A DNA stretch of 64,000 nucleotides from Pelolinea sp. (GCA_030692365.1 JAUYCC010000071.1:1-64000); one strand, 5' to 3'. Shown: positions 27,429 through 37,920, counted from the first letter of the stretch. Translations and numbers: made by a program. Notes: generated from the sequence alone by a model not told the origin.

Positions 27429-27836
27429 ATGCCGAATTACGATTTTATCTGCCAAAGATGCCAAAAACGGCTTGTTAAATTTTTGACATACGCCGAATAC
27501 GGCAATAAATCAGTTGACTGTCCCTACTGCGGAAGCGATGAAGTGGCAAGGCATATCACACGAGCCCGAATTGCCCGCTCAGAAGATATCCACCTTGAAA
27601 ATTCTGGCGAATTTTCCAGCCCTGAAAGTATGGCGCAGATGGAACAAAACCCGCAGGCTTTGGGGAGGATGATGCGCAGAATGAGCAGTGAACTGGGTGA
27701 AGAAATGGAACCTGAATTCAACGAAGTCGTGAATCGTCTGGAGAAAGGCCAGTCACCGGATGAGATTGAAAAAGATTTACCGGATTATACTGGAGGAAAG
27801 GGATTCGCTTCGGGAGATAATGCTGACCTGGAGTAA
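27429..27836 (+). CDS. FmdB family zinc-ribbon protein
   Basis: MPNYDFICQRCQKRLVKFLTYAEYGNKSVDCPYCGSDEVARHITR. Confidence 0.8.
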   Translation: MPNYDFICQRCQKRLVKFLTYAEYGNKSVDCPYCGSDEVARHITRARIARSEDIHLENSGEFSSPESMAQMEQNPQALGRMMRRMSSELGEEMEPEFNEVVNRLEKGQSPDEIEKDLPDYTGGKGFASGDNADLE

Positions 27837-27843
27837 GACCCTT

Positions 27844-29115
27844 TCAATACGCGTTTACAGCCTCTTTCAGCTGATCGTAAGACGATATCCAGCTTATTTT
27901 CTGAATGAAGGATAATAAATTTCTACTCCTGGCGCGCAGAGTTCTCACATCGTTGCCAACCGGGTCCGCGCCCGCGGCGCTGAAGGGCTCGTTAGCATAA
28001 GCGCCGTAAAAAGCGAAATATGCCTGGTTCAGTTTACGAATTTGGTAGCCATTCTCCCAAAACACTTTCCTGCGGGCCTCCATAAATTGTTCTGCTTCTT
28101 TAATTTTGTTTTGAGCAAGCAGGTCGTCTACAATGATGCGTGTCTGATACATTTCCTGCCGAAAATCAAATTCCGCTTGGGTTTTAAGAGCAGTTGGAAT
28201 ATATTTTGCCTCATAGGTCCTGTAAGAAAAATTATCTTCAGGGTTGAGTAAATCTCCATAAAACCGGCGTATCAGGAACCAACTAATTTCTTCCCCAGCG
28301 ATGGATGCAGTTGTTTCATTCATGGTACGCAGGGCAGGTGTGGTGGAATAATTCCAGCCCAATGGCCGGAAGATCAACAGATTATGTGTCCATTCGTGCG
28401 CTACGGTATCCACCAGATATAAAAGATTGCCGGTGTTGATCACCATGGTGGGGTAGGTGCTCACTCCTCCGACAGGCACTACCAATGCGGAATAGTCCGT
28501 GTTTTCTTCCACCTTGCTTTCGAGGGCGATTTCTTCACTTGGGCTTAGATAAGATTGCAAGGATACACTTTTTTCCTGCCGGATAACATTTCTGGGCGAG
28601 ATAATCAGGTCTTTGGGTAAATCCGTCACATGATAGAGCACAGGTGGTAGGGGCTGCTTTAATTCAATCAATCCCATGGCATCCAGAGTCTGGCCAATCT
28701 GGTCCTGAATTACCGCCTCTGCAAGGATGGAAAGTTTTTCCAGGCGAGTTTCCTGTTCTTGTAATTTTCTTTCCAAAACTGATGATTCATTCTTCTTCAG
28801 GGAAGATTCAGGATTTGCGTACATAGTCTCGAGTGAATTTTTCAGGTTTTGGGTGTCCGCCAAAGCCTGGAAGTAATCCTTAATGATTTTGCGCTGCTGA
28901 AGGTAACTCAGGTGTCTGATCGGTCCCAGGCTGATTGAAGACAATTTTTGCCAAACCGCGTTGGCAGTCCATCCAAAATAATCAAATTCGTATGGTCTAG
29001 TGTATGTACGAATTTGTTCTGCTTCGTCAAATGGTTGCCAGACGCTGGTAGTAGCAATTAGCATTATGATGCAACTGAAAAAAAAGAACTTAAAAACAAT
29101 TAAAAATCGTTTCAT
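27844..29115 (-). CDS. Membrane-anchored putative zinc metallopeptidase (gluzincin-like)
   Basis: N-terminal TM anchor; HEWTHNLLIFRPLGW (HExxH) followed by NETTASIAGEEI as candidate third ligand. Confidence 0.55.
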   Translation of the reverse strand: MKRFLIVFKFFFFSCIIMLIATTSVWQPFDEAEQIRTYTRPYEFDYFGWTANAVWQKLSSISLGPIRHLSYLQQRKIIKDYFQALADTQNLKNSLETMYANPESSLKKNESSVLERKLQEQETRLEKLSILAEAVIQDQIGQTLDAMGLIELKQPLPPVLYHVTDLPKDLIISPRNVIRQEKSVSLQSYLSPSEEIALESKVEENTDYSALVVPVGGVSTYPTMVINTGNLLYLVDTVAHEWTHNLLIFRPLGWNYSTTPALRTMNETTASIAGEEISWFLIRRFYGDLLNPEDNFSYRTYEAKYIPTALKTQAEFDFRQEMYQTRIIVDDLLAQNKIKEAEQFMEARRKVFWENGYQIRKLNQAYFAFYGAYANEPFSAAGADPVGNDVRTLRARSRNLLSFIQKISWISSYDQLKEAVNAY

Positions 29116-29263
29116 TTGAGTATTTTGAAATTATAGTGGGTGGTTGCCATAATATTCTATACATCCGCGATGTTAACGAAATGTTTACAGGTTTTATATG
29201 AAATATCGTTATAATAACATGTATAAAATATACGAAGTAGAAAATTTAAGGAAAGAGACTGAA

Positions 29264-29872
29264 ATGGCTAGGCCAAAAAATTCACCTGAAAAAATTGAAA
29301 GAATGCGCAATGACATGATGGATGCGGTAATTGACCTGCTGGATGATGTTTCACCGGATAAGGTCAGCATCCGCATGATCGCGGAAAAAATTGGCGTATC
29401 GCACATGGTTTTTTATACTTATTTTGGCGACCGCTCGGAGATTATGAAAGCCTTAATCGAAAGGCAAAAGGATCGCATCGGGGTGCACTTTGAAGGATTG
29501 ATTGAGAAAGCGCGTTCCGTTCCGGTGAAGACCGTCCTTGCTGATTTGCTAAAGGATTATGCCCAGACGGCTCATGATCATCCAAAGATATTCCGCATGT
29601 TTTGGATGACTCCTAAATCAGACAAAGGCGATGACATTGAAAGTCTGAAACACCTTGAACCTATTTTTGATAGACTCACAGAATTAATAAAACTTGGGAT
29701 GGAAAAGGGCGAGTTTTCCAAAAAGAATCCCCGACTTGTGGCCGTGACTGTTCTCACAATCGCCAACGCGCCGCTTATTCTGAATCTGTGCGGCAAGATG
29801 CCGATGGATGTAAGCTGTGAAGCATTGATCGAAGAGATCCAGAAAGCGGTTTTTGCTTATCTGAACGTGTAA
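29264..29872 (+). CDS. TetR/AcrR family transcriptional regulator
   Basis: In-frame ATG at 29264 after SD-like aaggaaagag; AVIDLLDDVSPDKVSIRMIAEKIGVSHMVFYTYFGDRSEIMKALIERQ. Confidence 0.85.
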   Translation: MARPKNSPEKIERMRNDMMDAVIDLLDDVSPDKVSIRMIAEKIGVSHMVFYTYFGDRSEIMKALIERQKDRIGVHFEGLIEKARSVPVKTVLADLLKDYAQTAHDHPKIFRMFWMTPKSDKGDDIESLKHLEPIFDRLTELIKLGMEKGEFSKKNPRLVAVTVLTIANAPLILNLCGKMPMDVSCEALIEEIQKAVFAYLNV

Positions 29873-29930
29873 CAATTCAATAGTCACGGAACGACTGGGG
29901 CGTATTTCCGTGTGGATTAATGAGGAAATA

Positions 29931-31397
29931 ATGCCTAAAAAAGACACTGAAGCCAAAAAGAAATTCTCTATTAAATTATTAATTCAATGGTTTAAAGAAA
30001 AATCGATCCGCTGGATCGCGGCTATTCTTCTGGCTCTGATTGCAGGATTTCTGGTAATTAATAATTTAAGAGGCCGTTCCAATACCAATGATACTTACCA
30101 GACTGCCATAATTGAAAGGGGTGACCTAATCGCAATTGTTGGCGCGACAGGGGTAGTGGAGGCCAAACAGACTACTGAACTTAACTGGCAAACGACTGGC
30201 AGGGTTGACCATGTTTTTGCGTATGTCAACACGAAAGTGGCAGCCGGAGAAATTCTGGCTGACCTGGCCGATAACACGCTTCCGCAATCTGTAATTTTGG
30301 CGCAATCAGACTTAGTCACCGCGCGCAAAAACCTTGAAGATCTGATCAACTCAAATACTTCAAGCGCGGAAGCTTATAGAAATTTGTTGAGTGCTGAGAG
30401 TGATCTGCGGGATGCAAAGGAAGAGCGCGATGATTGGAACTACAATGGCGCGAATTGGGACCGAATTTATTCCGTGCGGTCAGAATTCATCCGTCTGGAA
30501 GAGGAATTAAAAGTATATAAGTCAGCTTATGAAGAAGTGATTGATTTACCAGTTAAGGATCCAAAACGGGTGGAAGCAAAATCCGCATTGGATAAAGCGC
30601 AATTGGCGCGGGATAAAGCTCTTAGAACCATTAATTATATTTTGGGAAAATCCTATGACCGGCAAGTGGCTGAAGATTTTGCGGATTATGACCTTGCCTT
30701 TTCCAAAGTTCAGGACGCGCAACGCGAATGGGAACGATTCAAGGAAGGAACAAACAAAGACGATGTTAGCGCAGCTGAAGCCAGGGTAGCAGCCTCAGAA
30801 GCAACCGTTTCGCTGGGTTGGCTGGAAGCGCCCTTTGATGGGACGGTAACCCGCGCTTACCCCAAAATGGGCGATGAAGTAGCCACCGGTAACCAGGGAT
30901 TCAGAGTAGACGACCTTTCTGAATTATTTGTGAAAGTGGATATTTCGGAAGTAGATATTAATCGGGTAGCAATCGGCCAACCTGTTGAACTGAGCTTTGA
31001 TGCGGTATCTGGAAAGACGTATAAGGGTAAGGTCACAGAAGTATCCTCTGTTGGTGTAGATAATGGCAGCGGTGTTGATTTTGAAGTGACGCTTAAGATA
31101 TTGGAACCGGATGACCAGGTTCGCCCTGGGATGACGGCCGCAGTAAATATCATTGTCAGTAAAATTAAAAATGTTCTTGTTATACCTAATCGGGCAATCC
31201 GGTTAATCGACGGGCAAAGAATTGTTTATGTCCTGGCTAATGGCCAACTTAATGAAACCAAGATCGAAGTGGGTTCATCTTCTGATATTCAAGCCGAGAT
31301 CACTGGCGGTGATTTGAAAGAAGGGGATGTGTTGGTTCTCAATCCTCCGTCGTTATTTCAGTCCAACGGGCGACCGCCGTCATTTGTGAGGCAGTAA
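29931..31397 (+). CDS. HlyD/MacA-like efflux periplasmic adaptor
   Basis: TM then IERGDLIAIVGATGVVEAKQTTELNWQTTGRVDHVFAYVNTKVAAGEILADL; EAPFDGTVTRAYPKMGDEV. Confidence 0.85.
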   Translation: MPKKDTEAKKKFSIKLLIQWFKEKSIRWIAAILLALIAGFLVINNLRGRSNTNDTYQTAIIERGDLIAIVGATGVVEAKQTTELNWQTTGRVDHVFAYVNTKVAAGEILADLADNTLPQSVILAQSDLVTARKNLEDLINSNTSSAEAYRNLLSAESDLRDAKEERDDWNYNGANWDRIYSVRSEFIRLEEELKVYKSAYEEVIDLPVKDPKRVEAKSALDKAQLARDKALRTINYILGKSYDRQVAEDFADYDLAFSKVQDAQREWERFKEGTNKDDVSAAEARVAASEATVSLGWLEAPFDGTVTRAYPKMGDEVATGNQGFRVDDLSELFVKVDISEVDINRVAIGQPVELSFDAVSGKTYKGKVTEVSSVGVDNGSGVDFEVTLKILEPDDQVRPGMTAAVNIIVSKIKNVLVIPNRAIRLIDGQRIVYVLANGQLNETKIEVGSSSDIQAEITGGDLKEGDVLVLNPPSLFQSNGRPPSFVRQ

Positions 31398-32081
31398 GTG
31401 ACGAAAAATAAGGATGTTATCCTTACCCGCTTTATAGAAAAAGTGTATCGCATGGGTGAGGTTGAGGTAAATGCCCTGTGTGGAGTTTCAGTAAAAATAA
31501 AACAGGGCGAGGTGGTTTCAATCATGGGCCCATCCGGATCCGGAAAATCCACACTGATGAATATTATCGGCTGCCTCGACAGACCTTCCGCGGGAGATTA
31601 TTACCTGGATGGCGAACTGGTTTCAAACATGAGTGATGACCAGCTTGCTGTAATCCGTAACCGGAAGGTGGGATTTGTCTTCCAGAATTTCAACCTGCTT
31701 TCGCGGTCTTCTGCGTTAATAAATGTCGAATTACCTCTGCGATACGCGGGTGTGACCGAGGGAAGAAGGGAACGGGCTATAAAAGCGCTTGAGTCGGTTG
31801 GCCTGGGCGACCGTGTGAACCATAAGCCTACTGAACTTTCAGGCGGTCAGCAGCAGCGCGTTGCTATGGCTCGGGCTATCATCAATAACCCGGCGATCAT
31901 TATGGCTGATGAACCAACCGGAAACCTGGATTCCAAATCCGGAGAAGAAATCATGCAATTGCTTTTGAATATGAACAAGGAGTTTGGCACAACATTGATT
32001 ATCGTTACACATGATCCCAAAATCTCAGACCGGACACAGCGGGTGATTCGCCTTTATGATGGGTTGGTGGTGAAACAATGA
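31398..32081 (+). CDS. MacB-type ABC transporter ATP-binding protein
   Basis: MGPSGSGKSTLMNIIGCLDRPSAG Walker A; LSGGQQQRVAMARAI signature; IIMADEPTGNLDSKSG. Confidence 0.95.
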   Translation: MTKNKDVILTRFIEKVYRMGEVEVNALCGVSVKIKQGEVVSIMGPSGSGKSTLMNIIGCLDRPSAGDYYLDGELVSNMSDDQLAVIRNRKVGFVFQNFNLLSRSSALINVELPLRYAGVTEGRRERAIKALESVGLGDRVNHKPTELSGGQQQRVAMARAIINNPAIIMADEPTGNLDSKSGEEIMQLLLNMNKEFGTTLIIVTHDPKISDRTQRVIRLYDGLVVKQ

Positions 32082-33304
32082 ATATCGGGCAAGTAATCCG
32101 AGAGGCGCTTGAAAGCATCATCGCTAATAAACTGCGCGCGGCTTTAACCATTCTTGGTATCGTGATTGGTGTCGCTGCGGTAATTGCCATGCTTGCTGTA
32201 GGAGCTGGTGCACAGGATACCATTCTAGGATCCATCAGCGGCATCGGTACAAACCTGTTATTTGTCTTTCAGGGCAACCTGCAGCAAGATGTACGCAATG
32301 AACAACCGATCACCATGGCTGATGTATCGGCATTGAAGGATGTGTATCAGGCACCCCATATTCAGGGAGTTGCTCCAATTGTGCGTGGCAGTGTTAAAGC
32401 AAGCTTCAGCGGTGAGTCAACCTCACCGGAGATATATGGCGTTACATCCGAATTTGAGTCGGTCCGCAACTATAAGCTGATTGAAGGCAGTTTCATAACC
32501 GATGACAATGTCAATGGTCAGGCTTCAGTCGCGCTGTTAGGACCTGAGGTCGCGGATAAACTCTTTGGCCGGCGAGAATTGATCACCGGTGAGACAATTC
32601 GTATAGAAGGTCAGCCATTCCGTGTGATTGGCGTCTTGGAGTCCAAGGGCGGCGGCTCGTTTGGCAGCCAGGATAATGTTATCTTGGTACCCATCACTAC
32701 TGCTCGTATACGGCTGCTGGATAAAGAACGCGATAACGTGGATGTGGTTTATGTTCAGGCTATCAATGCAGAATCTGTCCCAATTGTCAATGAAGAAATC
32801 GCCCAAATATTTCGCACCCGCCACCGAACAGTTCTAGGCGCGGATGACTTTACAGTATTTACTCAAGAGGACTTCCTTTCATTAGCTGGAACTATCACTA
32901 ATGTTCTTACAATTTTCCTGGGTGGTATCGCCGCTATTTCGCTGCTCGTAGGCGGCATCGGCATCATGAACATCATGCTTGTATCAGTGACTGAACGCAC
33001 CAAGGAAATTGGCTTGCGAAAAGCGGTGGGAGCCAGAAAAGCTGATATCCTCATCCAGTTTTTGACTGAGTCTTCTCTTCTCAGCCTGATCGGTGGCATT
33101 ATCGGGATTTTTTTTGGCTGGCTGATATCTTTTGCGGTTGGGCGCATTGCAGCGGCCAGCGGAACCCCATTTACGCCCAATGTGAGCCTGAATTCAGTGC
33201 TGCTCGCGACCCTGTTTTCTACCGCTGTGGGATTGTTCTTCGGTATTTATCCCGCAAACCGGGCGGCTAACCTTCAGCCGGTGGAAGCCCTGCGATATGA
33301 ATAA
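32078..33304 (+). CDS. MacB-type ABC transporter permease
   Basis: ALESIIANKLRAALTILGIVIGVAAVIAMLAVGAG; GGIGIMNIMLVSVTERTKEIGLRKAVGARKADI. Confidence 0.95.
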   Translation: MNIGQVIREALESIIANKLRAALTILGIVIGVAAVIAMLAVGAGAQDTILGSISGIGTNLLFVFQGNLQQDVRNEQPITMADVSALKDVYQAPHIQGVAPIVRGSVKASFSGESTSPEIYGVTSEFESVRNYKLIEGSFITDDNVNGQASVALLGPEVADKLFGRRELITGETIRIEGQPFRVIGVLESKGGGSFGSQDNVILVPITTARIRLLDKERDNVDVVYVQAINAESVPIVNEEIAQIFRTRHRTVLGADDFTVFTQEDFLSLAGTITNVLTIFLGGIAAISLLVGGIGIMNIMLVSVTERTKEIGLRKAVGARKADILIQFLTESSLLSLIGGIIGIFFGWLISFAVGRIAAASGTPFTPNVSLNSVLLATLFSTAVGLFFGIYPANRAANLQPVEALRYE

Positions 33305-33319
33305 GGAAAGTTCTTTAAT

Positions 33320-33343
33320 AAGAGCAGCCTAAAAGCTGCTCTT
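33320..33343 (+). terminator. Rho-independent terminator after MacAB-like operon
   Basis: aagagcagc-ctaaaa-gctgctctt followed by ttcttt. Confidence 0.75.
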
Positions 33344-33447
33344 TTCTTTAAAGACCCGGTTTTATCCAAGACAGTTGTCAATGTAAGTTAAAAATGGAAT
33401 CGGTTAGAATTAATTCCAACCAAACTGATTTTTCGGAGGAACACCCA

Positions 33448-34389
33448 ATGGAACCCTGGCGCGTCATTGTCACTGATGGTTTACAGGATACCGGCCTAAA
33501 TATTTTGGAACGCGAATCACAGGTCGTTGAAAGGAAAGGCATTTCTGCGGACGACTTGATGAAGGAAATTACAGATTATGACGCGTTGATTATTCGCAGC
33601 CGTACCAAAGTCACCCGCCAGATGATAGAGGCGGCGTCCAAATTGAAAGTGATTGGCCGCGCAGGGGTAGGTGTAGATAATATTGACCTTAAAGCCGCAA
33701 AAGAAAAGGGGATTACCGTTGTCAATGCTGCAAGCGCTACCACCATTGCAGTCGCCGAACTTACCATTGGATTAATATTTGCCCTTGCACGCGAAATTCC
33801 ACGCGCAGATGCCAGTATGAAACGCGGGGAATGGCTAAAAAAAGAGCTCATGGGTGTTGAACTCTACGGAAAGAACCTTGGCATTATTGGTTTCGGGCGG
33901 ATCGGGTCAACAGTCGGGCAAATGGCTGCGGCAGTAGATATGCGCATCATTGCCTGCTGCGATTTTAATATTCCCGAGACCATTCGTATCACCGGCGGAG
34001 AGCTAATGATGATGGAAGATATTATTGATAAAGCAGACTTTATCGCTATACACACCCCATTGACTGAAAAAACTCGCGGCCTAATCAATAAAGAAACAAT
34101 CACGCGTATGAAAGACGGCGTATATCTCATTTGTACCGCCAGGGGCGGGATCATTGATGAGACCGCGCTTTTGGAAGCGTTGAATTCAGGTAAGGTTGCA
34201 GGGGCTGCGTTAGACGTTTTTGAAAGTGAACCACCCATAAATCAGGAATTGGTCAACCATCCTCATTTGATCGCCACACCGCATATTGCCGGTCAGACTA
34301 ATGAAGCCCAAAAACGAGCATCAATGGATATTGCCCGTGAGGTTATGGCTGCGTTAAAGGGTGAAAAGCTTCATTGGAAAATTGTTTAA
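33448..34389 (+). CDS. D-isomer-specific 2-hydroxyacid dehydrogenase (phosphoglycerate dehydrogenase-like)
   Basis: GRAGVGVDNIDLKAAKEKGITVVNA; LGIIGFGRIGSTVGQMA; CTARGGIIDETALLEAL; ATPHIAGQTNEAQ. ATG at 33448 preceded by ggagga. Confidence 0.9.
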   Translation: MEPWRVIVTDGLQDTGLNILERESQVVERKGISADDLMKEITDYDALIIRSRTKVTRQMIEAASKLKVIGRAGVGVDNIDLKAAKEKGITVVNAASATTIAVAELTIGLIFALAREIPRADASMKRGEWLKKELMGVELYGKNLGIIGFGRIGSTVGQMAAAVDMRIIACCDFNIPETIRITGGELMMMEDIIDKADFIAIHTPLTEKTRGLINKETITRMKDGVYLICTARGGIIDETALLEALNSGKVAGAALDVFESEPPINQELVNHPHLIATPHIAGQTNEAQKRASMDIAREVMAALKGEKLHWKIV

Positions 34390-34407
34390 TAATTGCTGGG
34401 AATATCA

Positions 34408-35910
34408 ATGGAAGAGAAATTAAAGAAATTAAAGTGTTTGTTGGCTGAAATTGCGAATCTGAAAGCGGCTAACGCAGTGTTGGGTTGGGACCAACTGGTC
34501 AATATGCCAGGCGGCGCGACTGAAGACCGCGGTGAGCAGATTGCTGCTCTGGAACATATCATGCATGCCAAAGTAACCTCTGATGAGATTGGCAAATTGC
34601 TGGACGAACTCGCGGTGGGCGCCAGGCAAATAGACCCTGAATCTGATGAGGCATGCCTGATCCGGGTAGCTAAACGTGATTATGAAAAGCAAACAAAAGT
34701 TCCGGCTGAATTTGTAACTGAAATGGCGCGCGTTTCCACGGTCGCCCAATCTGTTTGGGAAAAAGCCAAAAACCATTCTGATTTTGAACTTTTCCGCCCC
34801 CACCTTGAAAAACTGGTCGGATTGCGCCGCCAATACGCGGATTTCTTTAAGCCCTGGGATCATGTTTATGACCCGCTGCTAGATGATTTTGAACCGGGCA
34901 TGAAGACCGCCGAAGTCCAGGCCATCTTTAATGCGCTTCGGCCAAAACAGGTGGAACTGATCAAGGCGATCAGCCAAACCAAACAGGTGGAAAGATCCTT
35001 CCTGTTCCTTGATTATCCTGAAAATGGCCAGCTTGCCTTTGGTGAGAAAGTGATCTCTAAATTTGGTTATGACTGGAATCACGGTCGTCAGGACAAGTCC
35101 GCCCATCCCTTCACTACCAGTTTCGGGTTGAATGATGTGCGCATAACCACCCGCTTCAACTCCAATTATTTGCCGACAGCTATGTTTGGGACCATGCATG
35201 AATGCGGGCACGCACTTTATGAATTGGGCATCGACAAGAAATTCAATCGCTCCCCGCTTGCTGACGGGGCATCCATGGCGGTCCATGAATCGCAATCGTG
35301 CATGTGGGAGAACCTGATTGGACGCTCAAAACCTTTCTGGAAGCATTTCTTCCCGATGCTTCAAGAAATCTTCCCATCACAGTTGGGCAATGTGGATGTA
35401 GACACATTTTATGAAGGGGTAAATGCGGTAGAACCTTCGTTAATCCGAGTGGAAGCGGATGAGGCTACATACAATCTCCACATCATGTTGAGGCTTGAAA
35501 TGGAAATTGCCCTGATGGAAGGCAGTTTATCGGCTAAAGACGCACCCGCGGCCTGGAACGCCAAATTTAAAGACTACCTTGGGATTGTCTCGCCGGACGA
35601 TGCGAAGGGTATTTTGCAGGATGTGCACTGGTCATTTGGCGGATTTGGTTATTTCCCCACCTACGCGCTTGGAAATCTGGTTTCAGCCCAATTATGGGAG
35701 CGAATGAACAAGGATATTCCAAATCTGGAAGAACAGGTTGAAAAAGCCCAGTTCAGTGAAATACTTGGCTGGCTACGCAAGAATTTGCATGTTTACGGCG
35801 CCAAGTTTGAACCGCAGGAATTGGTTAAAAAAGTGACCGGATCCAAAATTACCCCAGAACCTTATATCCATTATCTTGAATACAAATTCAAAGCGATATA
35901 TAACCTTTAA
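34408..35910 (+). CDS. Carboxypeptidase M32 (thermostable carboxypeptidase 1 family)
   Basis: MFGTMHECGHALYELGIDKKFNRSPLADGASMAVHESQSCMWENLIGRSKPFW. Confidence 0.95.
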   Translation: MEEKLKKLKCLLAEIANLKAANAVLGWDQLVNMPGGATEDRGEQIAALEHIMHAKVTSDEIGKLLDELAVGARQIDPESDEACLIRVAKRDYEKQTKVPAEFVTEMARVSTVAQSVWEKAKNHSDFELFRPHLEKLVGLRRQYADFFKPWDHVYDPLLDDFEPGMKTAEVQAIFNALRPKQVELIKAISQTKQVERSFLFLDYPENGQLAFGEKVISKFGYDWNHGRQDKSAHPFTTSFGLNDVRITTRFNSNYLPTAMFGTMHECGHALYELGIDKKFNRSPLADGASMAVHESQSCMWENLIGRSKPFWKHFFPMLQEIFPSQLGNVDVDTFYEGVNAVEPSLIRVEADEATYNLHIMLRLEMEIALMEGSLSAKDAPAAWNAKFKDYLGIVSPDDAKGILQDVHWSFGGFGYFPTYALGNLVSAQLWERMNKDIPNLEEQVEKAQFSEILGWLRKNLHVYGAKFEPQELVKKVTGSKITPEPYIHYLEYKFKAIYNL

Positions 35911-35941
35911 GTACGAGATAATTCGTTCGCAGAATATAAAG

Positions 35942-35969
35942 AAAACGCTCAGGTTTTACTGAGCGTTTT
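35942..35969. terminator. Bidirectional rho-independent terminator between convergent genes
   Basis: aaaacgctcag-gtttta-ctgagcgtttt, A/T rich on both sides. Confidence 0.85.
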
Positions 35970-35973
35970 TGGT

Positions 35974-37164
35974 TTAGAAAGCGCCGTTTTCTTTATAGAA
36001 TTCGGGATCTGTGGGGGTTTTTCCGCTCGGATCCCAGACGTAAACCCAGTCTCCAACAGCAGCCCAGTCATACAGCCAATGGGAATCGCCAACAGACAGG
36101 TTAATGCAGCCGTGGGATTGTTCATACCCAAACATGGCGCGCCAGTACGCGCCATGCAGTGCACGCGGGCCGTCGTAATACATGGTCCAGGGCACATTTT
36201 CCAACAGATAATAATCTACTTTGCCGGTAGCAAAAGCGCCGGTCATGGTTTCGAGGTCTTTCTTTTCCCTTATTTGGAATAATCCAGGTTGGGTGTAATA
36301 AGGTTCAAAACCTGTGGCAATCAAAGAGGCAAAGATAAGATGGTTATTCTCATAAACCGTCATGGTTTGCTCATACAAGTTGATCTCAATCCATCGTCCA
36401 TTATCAACACCTTCAGGAGCGATCTGGTTGGGTGTGACCACGCGAATCTTGTTTCGGTCCACCCATTGTCCAGGTTTGATCATATACCAAGTGGTGCCTT
36501 CAGCTTCCATCTTGTCATACACCTGAACCACATCCCCGCGGGTCAGGTTGACGCTGACCTTTTTGCCATAAATGCTGGGTTCTCGATGGGGGCTTACCGC
36601 GTCAATAATCCAGCCGAAATTGTTGACCGGCTGCTTTTTGAAAAGCAACCCCTGAAAAGTTGAGTAGGTGGTAGGTGAAGCGCGGATCCATTCCCCGCGC
36701 TTGTTAGCCAGGTAGGGGTTGCCGTCGTAATAAGAAACGTTTTCATAGGTTATATAAAGCATTTGCCCAATCGGTAAAGTGCTTAATGCCCCCCAGCCAG
36801 CTATAGCAGATTCGAGATTAGGGTAGTAAGCAGCCTGGACACCGGGCTGAATATTAATCTTGGCGTATTTTTCGTTCAGCTGGGTGTAAGAAATATCTGG
36901 ATGGGACGCGGGTAGCGGCCTTAGGGGTAAAGTCATCCCGCGGCGTGCCCATTGGGTGAGGGTCGCTGAAGGCCCCAGGGGCAGACAATCAACGGGTGTT
37001 ACCAAATACACACCCGGAACGCACAGCGGCAGTCCTTCATAAGGTTCAACCGCAGACGGTGTCTCGGGAGTCGGTTCATCCTGGGCGCGCGCTTTTGAAG
37101 GCAGCGCCAAAGTGAAAAGCATCAGTACAGTTAACGAAAAAAGAAAGATATTCCTTTTTAACAT
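35974..37164 (-). CDS. L,D-transpeptidase (YkuD domain), secreted
   Basis: Signal peptide; EINLYEQTMTVYENNHLIFASLIATG; HGAYWRAMFGYEQSHGCINLSVGDSHWLYDW (HGCIN catalytic motif). Confidence 0.9.
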   Translation of the reverse strand: MLKRNIFLFSLTVLMLFTLALPSKARAQDEPTPETPSAVEPYEGLPLCVPGVYLVTPVDCLPLGPSATLTQWARRGMTLPLRPLPASHPDISYTQLNEKYAKINIQPGVQAAYYPNLESAIAGWGALSTLPIGQMLYITYENVSYYDGNPYLANKRGEWIRASPTTYSTFQGLLFKKQPVNNFGWIIDAVSPHREPSIYGKKVSVNLTRGDVVQVYDKMEAEGTTWYMIKPGQWVDRNKIRVVTPNQIAPEGVDNGRWIEINLYEQTMTVYENNHLIFASLIATGFEPYYTQPGLFQIREKKDLETMTGAFATGKVDYYLLENVPWTMYYDGPRALHGAYWRAMFGYEQSHGCINLSVGDSHWLYDWAAVGDWVYVWDPSGKTPTDPEFYKENGAF

Positions 37165-37239
37165 TTCATCCTTAATATAAAAAGCGGCGGTAATTGTACC
37201 TGATAAAAATTATCCGATTTGACAAGCTTTATTTAAGTA

Positions 37240-37793
37240 TTAAAGCTGCTTTCGTACAATTACATTTGAACCGGCTTTAGCCATCTCGTTGAAACCAGCA
37301 GACAGGAATATGTTCAGACTGCCCATATACATTTCAACGGGTAGTCTTTTTTATCGGGTATATCAGGGGAGGCTTCAATAATTCGTGCTCCTTTAATTTT
37401 GGTATATTTCATAGCCCCCCGAATCAGTTCTCCCATCATGCCCATACTGTAGAAATCCTTGCGGACAAAAATACAGACAATTGACCAAACCGGCTTGTCG
37501 TCCATATGTTTCAGGGTTCGCGACCTTTCCAGTGAACCGAATTCCTCGCGCGGCGCTATTGAGCACCAACCAATGGGTTTGCCATCCGCGTAAGCCAGGA
37601 TACCGGGGATTGTGGCGCCAAAGACCAAGCCTTTCATTTCCTGCCTGTTCTTGCCCTTACATCATGCACTGAACTCCTTACGGGTGAGCCGCCAAAACAT
37701 GCACCAGCAGCCCCTATAGGCGCCGTGTGTTTCAAACAATTGTTCAAAATCGTTCCACTTATCCGGGGTAAGGGGGGAAAATTTCAAGTTCAT
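37240..37793 (-). pseudogene. GNAT family N-acetyltransferase, degraded (in-frame TGA plus frameshift)
   Basis: Reading minus strand from ATG 37793: MNLKFSPLTPDKWNDFEQLFETHGAYRGCWCMFWRLTRKEFSA*CKGKNRQEMKGLVFGATIPGILAYADGKPIGWCSIAP...; frame shifts near 37335 to VEMYMGSLNIFLSAGFNEMAKAGSNVIVRKQL*. Confidence 0.8.
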
Positions 37794-37875
37794 GGTTTTT
37801 CCATCCGCTCCGCATTATTTCAACTTATTCCTCAATGACAAAATTATCCCATAAAAAACTGATTTTTCTGTATGC

Positions 37876-37881
37876 TATAAT
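37876..37881 (+). promoter_or_regulatory. Candidate extended -10 (TGCTATAAT) upstream of the epimerase gene
   Basis: tatgctataat at 37871-37881, 39 bp upstream of the ATG; no clear -35. Confidence 0.3.
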
Positions 37882-37920
37882 CCACGAACATCCTTTTCAT
37901 TCCCATTTTTGGCGGCAAAC

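Noticed and set aside
29184-29263. TetR operator/promoter palindrome upstream of the TetR gene
   Set aside because: Arms around acatgt are not symmetrical and the TTTACA/TATAAT spacer is 20 bp; too weak to call.
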